DNA of 29,601 nucleotides, taken from the NCBI GenBank assembly GCA_004294465.1, contig REAV01000071.1, positions 1 to 29,601 of the forward strand. Reading direction: 5' to 3'. This DNA comes from Sphingobacteriia bacterium (GTDB lineage Bacteria; Bacteroidota; Bacteroidia; Chitinophagales; Chitinophagaceae). The translations under genes and the position numbers were made by a program. The notes under the pieces are model-generated. The model saw nothing but the letters and a program-made list of their open reading frames with translations. It ran no database searches and was not told where the DNA came from. Positions within the stretch are counted from its first letter, which is position 1. Each line of letters opens with the position of its first letter. Below are positions 26,416 through 29,601 of the stretch, piece after piece.

Positions 26416-26438
26416 CTTGTGCATTTAGGATGCACAAG
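26416..26438 (-). promoter_or_regulatory. Perfect 9-bp inverted repeat next to the GH3-fusion start
   Basis: CTTGTGCAT and ATGCACAAG are perfect inverted copies with a 5-nt spacer. On the minus-strand transcript the stem ends one base before the AUG, so an RNA hairpin would occupy the whole ribosome-binding region. Nine-bp stems of this kind can occur by chance in a window this size; the position is what stands out. Confidence 0.45.
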
Positions 26439-26464
26439 TTAGGGATTTAATGGAACCGTTTGGA

Positions 26465-26875
26465 CTATTCGGCAGCTGCTTCCTCCCCTTCTTCAGATAA
26501 TTTAGCTTCGATATTATTGGCTTGTAAAACGCTAAACCATTTGACCATTTTCTTCATATCGCTTGCGTAAACTCGCTCGAAATCCATATCTGGGTATACT
26601 TTTTGAAAATAAGCTTTAACTTTTGCTGGTTCTTTTTCTGAAGGAATGGTTTCTTTACTTTCCTTCATTGCTTTGAAAATTTCCACCAAGTTTACGTTCT
26701 CTCTGATGGTAAATATTTCAATACTCTCTAAATGAGAGAAATTATGTACCCTACTACTTACAAATTTGGTTGTTTTGTCTTCTAAAGATTTAAGGATTGC
26801 CCCGTCATTCTTACTGCTCACTAATTCAAACAAACCGCTCATGCCGGTAACTGATATTAATTTATTGTACTCCAT
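26465..26875 (-). CDS. DUF5606 domain-containing protein
   Basis: This 136-residue cytoplasmic protein matches the conserved Bacteroidota DUF5606 pattern: KLISVTGMSGLFELVSSKNDGAI at the start, then KFVSSRVHNFSHLESIEIFT, VNLVEIFKAMKE and a C-terminal WFSVLQANNI followed by an acidic Glu/Ala tail. No signal peptide or membrane segment is present. Function is unknown. A TTACTTTG box (26894-26901, minus strand; one base off the -7 consensus) lies about 20 nt upstream. It is followed by the GH3 fusion after 50 nt, possibly in one transcript. Confidence 0.85.
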   Translation of the reverse strand: MEYNKLISVTGMSGLFELVSSKNDGAILKSLEDKTTKFVSSRVHNFSHLESIEIFTIRENVNLVEIFKAMKESKETIPSEKEPAKVKAYFQKVYPDMDFERVYASDMKKMVKWFSVLQANNIEAKLSEEGEEAAAE

Positions 26876-26927
26876 AGTCTAGTTATTGAGGTGCAAAGTA
26901 AAGGAAATTGTAGCATGCAAAAGCCAA

Positions 26928-27572
26928 TTATGTCAATGAGGCCAATAGCTTATCCAATCTTGGCTTTAATTGGTCATAGGGAGTAAAACCGCTGGCCAAT
27001 AAATGAAACTTTGTTTCGCTCAATTGAAGTAAAACACAAGGAAACCCAGTTACCTGTAACTGTTTTACTAAAGCAAATTCGTAATAGGCTTGTTCTTTAT
27101 ACTGTTCACTCTTTAATCTTTCGTAAAATAGCTCTGGTTGAATGCTGTATTTCTCTAATAAGTGCTTATAAGATTCATCGTCAGTTAAATCCCGCCCCTC
27201 TATATGCAAAGCTTCTTGCAAATCGGCGGCAAATGCCACTTGATTCTCCGGGTATATTTCTTTAAAAATGCACATGGCAATTGCTGGTTTCTCCGAATTT
27301 GGGTACCAATCGCTTAAATCCGGATGATTGATATGCCATAAATAATCTTTACCAAATTCAACTCCTGCATATTCTTCAACGGTTTTGTATGCTTTTTGGA
27401 TATATCCAGCAGTGGTACTGATATGTACAGGTGTTTCAGGCAAGATCATTCCACCTGAAAGTACTTCAATTTGTAAATGAGGGAATTCTGTCGCAATTTT
27501 TTTTATAACAGGGCTAAATCCAAAACACCAGCCACAATAGGCGTCATAACAGTAAAAAAGGATTGGGTTCAT
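26928..27572 (-). CDS. DsbA/FrnE-family thioredoxin-fold protein
   Basis: This 214-residue DsbA-like protein has a Cys-Gly-Trp-Cys active site in AYCGWCFGF (Cys13-Cys16) right after the first beta-strand, and a cis-Pro loop TGFPCVLL near 175. The inserted helical domain and ILSGGM and EGRDLTD segments fit the FrnE/DsbA-like group, cytoplasmic oxidoreductases or isomerases. No signal peptide is seen from ATG 27572, which is preferred over an in-frame upstream start because the fold begins there. A TATATTTG box (27577-27584, minus strand) lies only four bases from the ATG, so a leaderless message would be needed if it were the promoter. The substrate is unknown. Confidence 0.85.
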   Translation of the reverse strand: MNPILFYCYDAYCGWCFGFSPVIKKIATEFPHLQIEVLSGGMILPETPVHISTTAGYIQKAYKTVEEYAGVEFGKDYLWHINHPDLSDWYPNSEKPAIAMCIFKEIYPENQVAFAADLQEALHIEGRDLTDDESYKHLLEKYSIQPELFYERLKSEQYKEQAYYEFALVKQLQVTGFPCVLLQLSETKFHLLASGFTPYDQLKPRLDKLLASLT

Positions 27573-27658
27573 GATGCAAATATATTGATGAATCAAAACG
27601 AAAGGAATATTAACAATACTGAATTATTTGATTATGGTGTTCATTCTCAAACTTTATT

Positions 27659-27666
27659 TAGCTTTG
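27659..27666 (+). promoter_or_regulatory. Candidate -7 box for the DegT aminotransferase gene
   Basis: TAGCTTTG matches TAnnTTTG exactly, 44 nt before ATG 27711. No good -33 TTG at 19-21 nt spacing is visible, so support is moderate. Confidence 0.4.
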
Positions 27667-27710
27667 TTCTTCCTGATAAACCAATAACCATTCACTAATA
27701 ACTATTACAA

Positions 27711-28916
27711 ATGCCTGGATTTGAACTTTTTGGAGCTGAAGAAAGAAAAGAAGTAAATGATGTGCTTGAAACTGGCATATTAATGCGTTATGGATTTGAT
27801 GGCCCTCGCAAAGGAATTTGGAAGGCTCAGGAATTGGAAAAAGCCATTACTGAAACTTTTGGATGTAATTATGCGCAATTAACCTCTAGTGGAACTGCAG
27901 CATTAACCACTGCTATGTATGCTTTGGGAATTGGATCTGGTGATGAAGTAATCATGCCGGCTTTCACTTTTGTTGCAAGTTTTGAAGCTGTTTTGAGTGT
28001 GGGGGCAATACCTGTTTTAGTGGATATTGATGAAACACTTACGCTCAACCCAGATGCAGTTCGCAAAGCCATTAACTCCAAAACAAAATGTATTATGCCC
28101 GTGCATATGTGTGGAAGCATGGCTAATTTAGATGCATTGTCTGCTATTTGTGCTGAGCACAATTTGATTTTGTTAGAAGATGCATGTCAGAGTATTGGTG
28201 GAACCTATAAGGGTAAAGCATTAGGAACCATTGGGCATGCGGGTACTTTTTCTTTTGACTTTGTAAAGATGATCACCTGTGCAGAAGGTGGTGTAGTAAT
28301 GACGAATAATAAAGAAGTTTATGTAAAGTCTGATGGGTATACCGATCATGGACATGATCATCTAGGAGTTGATAGAGGAGCAGATTTGCATCCATTTATT
28401 GGATATAATTTTAGAATTAGTGAACTACATGCTGCAGTCGGTCTGGCGCAGATTAGAAAATTAGATACATTCCTGACATTACAGAAAAAAAACAATCAAT
28501 CATTAAGGGCTTATTTAGAAACGATTCCTGAAATCAGTTTTAGAGTGGTGCCTGAAGGGGGAGTAGATAGTTGTAGCTTCTTGAGTTGGTTTTTGCCAAC
28601 TACAGAATTGACCCAAGCGGTTGTAGCAGCTATGAAAGATGAAGGTATTTTAGCAGGAAATTTTTACTGGTTTGCCAATAACTGGCATTATATCAGCAAA
28701 TGGGATCATCTTAAAAACAGCACCACACTTGGTAGGATTAGCCCAGAACAAGAAACCGCATTGCTACAATTAAAATCGGCATCTTTTGCACCAAGCGATG
28801 CAATTATGGGACGCTGTATTTCCACGGCCATCAGTTTGGTTTGGACAGAAGAACAAATTAAAGATAAAGGTGAAAAGATGGTTGCTGTAATTCGAAAAGT
28901 ACTCAGCAAGAATTAA
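27711..28916 (+). CDS. DegT/DnrJ/EryC1/StrS-family sugar aminotransferase
   Basis: This 401-residue PLP aminotransferase acts on a keto-sugar, probably for surface polysaccharide or LPS. Cofactor residues: TSSGTAALTTAMYALGIG (58-75), Asp157 in LLEDACQSIGG, and Schiff-base Lys186 in SFDFVKMITCAEGG. GHDHLGVDRGADLHPFIGYNFRISELHAA matches the family's conserved Asn-x-Arg-x-Ser segment. The opening MPGFELFGAEERKEVNDVLETGILMRYGFDG recalls KdnA, the 8-amino-Kdo transaminase of Shewanella, but a GDP-perosamine-synthase-like or other sugar role is equally possible. It is transcribed alone. Its stop codon falls inside the first unit of the 14-bp tandem repeat. Confidence 0.9.
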   Translation: MPGFELFGAEERKEVNDVLETGILMRYGFDGPRKGIWKAQELEKAITETFGCNYAQLTSSGTAALTTAMYALGIGSGDEVIMPAFTFVASFEAVLSVGAIPVLVDIDETLTLNPDAVRKAINSKTKCIMPVHMCGSMANLDALSAICAEHNLILLEDACQSIGGTYKGKALGTIGHAGTFSFDFVKMITCAEGGVVMTNNKEVYVKSDGYTDHGHDHLGVDRGADLHPFIGYNFRISELHAAVGLAQIRKLDTFLTLQKKNNQSLRAYLETIPEISFRVVPEGGVDSCSFLSWFLPTTELTQAVVAAMKDEGILAGNFYWFANNWHYISKWDHLKNSTTLGRISPEQETALLQLKSASFAPSDAIMGRCISTAISLVWTEEQIKDKGEKMVAVIRKVLSKN

Positions 28917-29068
28917 GAGATAAGAATTAAGAGATAAGAGATATAAGATAAGAGATATAAGATAAGAGATATAAGATAAGAGATATAAGATAAGAGATAT
29001 AAGATAAGAGATATAAGATAAGAGATATAAGAGATATAAGATAAGAGATATAAGATAAGAGATATAAG
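28911..29068 (+). repeat. 14-bp tandem repeat array, cytosine-free on the plus strand
   Basis: From 28934 to 29068 the unit ATAAGAGATATAAG occurs nine times exactly: seven in a row (28934-29031), one 9-nt remnant (29032-29040), then two more (29041-29068). Just before it, AATTAAGAGATAAG, also 14 nt, occurs twice (28911-28938), and the first copy contains the TAA stop of the aminotransferase gene. The plus strand has no C from about 28908 to 29088. A period of 14 cannot encode a protein repeat in one frame, and the array is full of TAA stops, so it is non-coding. It ends 13 nt before the next gene's ATG. Confidence 0.95.
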
Positions 29069-29081
29069 ATAATAAATAGAA

Positions 29082-29507
29082 ATGAGTACCTATTATTTTA
29101 TTCGGTCAGAAGAAAATGTATCAATCTGGAAAAAATATAGTTGGTCTTTTATATGGGCTGCTCTAGCAATCTTTAAAATTATTGATTTTGTTAATTCTAG
29201 GAAATATTGGGATCTTTTCGTGGGTTTAATTTTTGTATTGAATGTGGCTATGCCTTTTTTCTATAGAAAGAAAAAAATCAAACCTTATATTAAAATAGAT
29301 GCTGCAGGAGTTGAGTGGTTGCTTGATGATTTTAATCATCCTATTACGCTTACTTGGAATGAAATTAAAAGGGTAAAATTTGAAAAGGAGGGCGTATCCC
29401 TTTATCAGGAAAGTAGTTTTTGTGATTTTATTTCACTTAATGGATTAGAACAATCAAAAATGGGAGATTTACAGGATGAATTTAGAAAATATGCTGTAGT
29501 TACTTAA
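29082..29507 (+). CDS. Small membrane protein with a C-terminal PH-like domain, unknown
   Basis: This 141-residue protein has two probable transmembrane helices (SFIWAALAIFKIIDFV, about 21-37, and LFVGLIFVLNVAMPFFY, about 45-61) and a basic patch RKKKIK. The cytoplasmic tail (about 67-141) begins PYIKIDAAGVEWLL...ITLTWNEIKRVKF, a strand pattern like bacterial PH/YcxB-type domains, where an x-W-x-E-I turn is usual. No firm family is recognised. Its leader contains the 14-bp repeat array, and the short TAATAAATAGAA spacer before the ATG has no clear ribosome site, as is common in this phylum. Its end overlaps the convergent gene by 8 nt. Confidence 0.7.
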   Translation: MSTYYFIRSEENVSIWKKYSWSFIWAALAIFKIIDFVNSRKYWDLFVGLIFVLNVAMPFFYRKKKIKPYIKIDAAGVEWLLDDFNHPITLTWNEIKRVKFEKEGVSLYQESSFCDFISLNGLEQSKMGDLQDEFRKYAVVT

Positions 29508-29601
29508 TTTTCTTACCCTCTAACTGATCTACATATTCCACACTGCCTAGCCTAAATCGAAAAGGCACTTTAATGGCTTTTTCTAATTGCAATTCTTTTT
29601 T
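29500..29601 (-). CDS. C-terminus of an unidentified gene entering from the right edge
   Basis: The minus strand reads 33 codons from the window edge to a TAA at 29500-29502: KELQLEKAIKVPFRFRLG, then SVEYVDQLEGKKIK. The composition is normal for protein, with Lys/Glu-rich amphipathic character, and the frame is open to the edge. No family is recognised from this tail. It overlaps the stop region of the convergent small membrane protein gene by 8 nt. Confidence 0.6.
   Translation of the reverse strand, partial: KKELQLEKAIKVPFRFRLGSVEYVDQLEGKKIK

Noticed and set aside
27588..27698. 36-codon plus-strand frame before the DegT gene
   Set aside because: Composition is protein-like, but it overlaps the proposed DegT promoter and has no clear start signal or homologue that I can recognise; left out for lack of support.
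28911..29068. CRISPR array
   Set aside because: The units are contiguous, have no spacers and no palindromic character, and there are no cas genes nearby; it is a simple tandem repeat.

Overview
The window reads as a chromosomal segment of a low-GC, compact Bacteroidota genome, most likely family Chitinophagaceae (Sediminibacterium-like; genus is a guess). The signs are a type IX secretion (T9SS) protein PorZ, Bacteroidota-specific families (DUF4836, DUF5606), SPII lipoproteins, TAnnTTTG-type -7 promoter boxes, and convergent genes whose stop codons touch or overlap. No rRNA, tRNA, CRISPR array, insertion sequence or phage gene was found.

Left edge (1-1600): a minus-strand PKD/Ig-like fragment (1-275) abuts a plus-strand L-aspartate oxidase (nadB) that lacks its N-terminal FAD-binding part. 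Both genes are cut at the same point (about 276-310), so this is either a rearrangement or an assembly chimera.

1.6-7.1 kb is housekeeping and metabolism: a lipid A-type acyltransferase, an ArsR regulator plus a persulfide-dioxygenase-like MBL/rhodanese protein, TsaB (tRNA t6A synthesis) behind a 3-hydroxyacyl-CoA dehydrogenase C-domain protein, a RidA-type deaminase and an aldose 1-epimerase-like protein. 7.25-13.7 kb carries the fused isobutyryl-CoA mutase IcmF, a PliI-like secreted protein and a YncE-propeller/phosphoesterase fusion.

13.7-19.6 kb is a minus-strand gene train: lipoprotein, multi-pass membrane protein, histidine kinase without a sensor domain, LuxR-type response regulator, porZ, VOC protein, GNAT acetyltransferase. 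The joints are 28-bp or ATGA overlaps or short gaps, which suggests co-expression of a two-component system with a T9SS component. 19.8-23.4 kb is a second minus-strand unit: a DUF4836 lipoprotein, an unusual ABC ATPase without the H-loop histidine, and an FtsX-like permease.

23.4-27.6 kb holds a GH3/serine-hydrolase fusion (cell-wall recycling type), a DUF5606 protein and a DsbA/FrnE-like protein. 27.7-29.6 kb has a DegT-type sugar aminotransferase, a cytosine-free 14-bp tandem repeat array that begins at its stop codon, a small membrane protein and the C-terminus of an unidentified minus-strand gene. The items most worth following are the headless nadB junction, the 14-bp array, the TCS-porZ train, the atypical ABC unit and the perfect inverted repeats lying against start codons.
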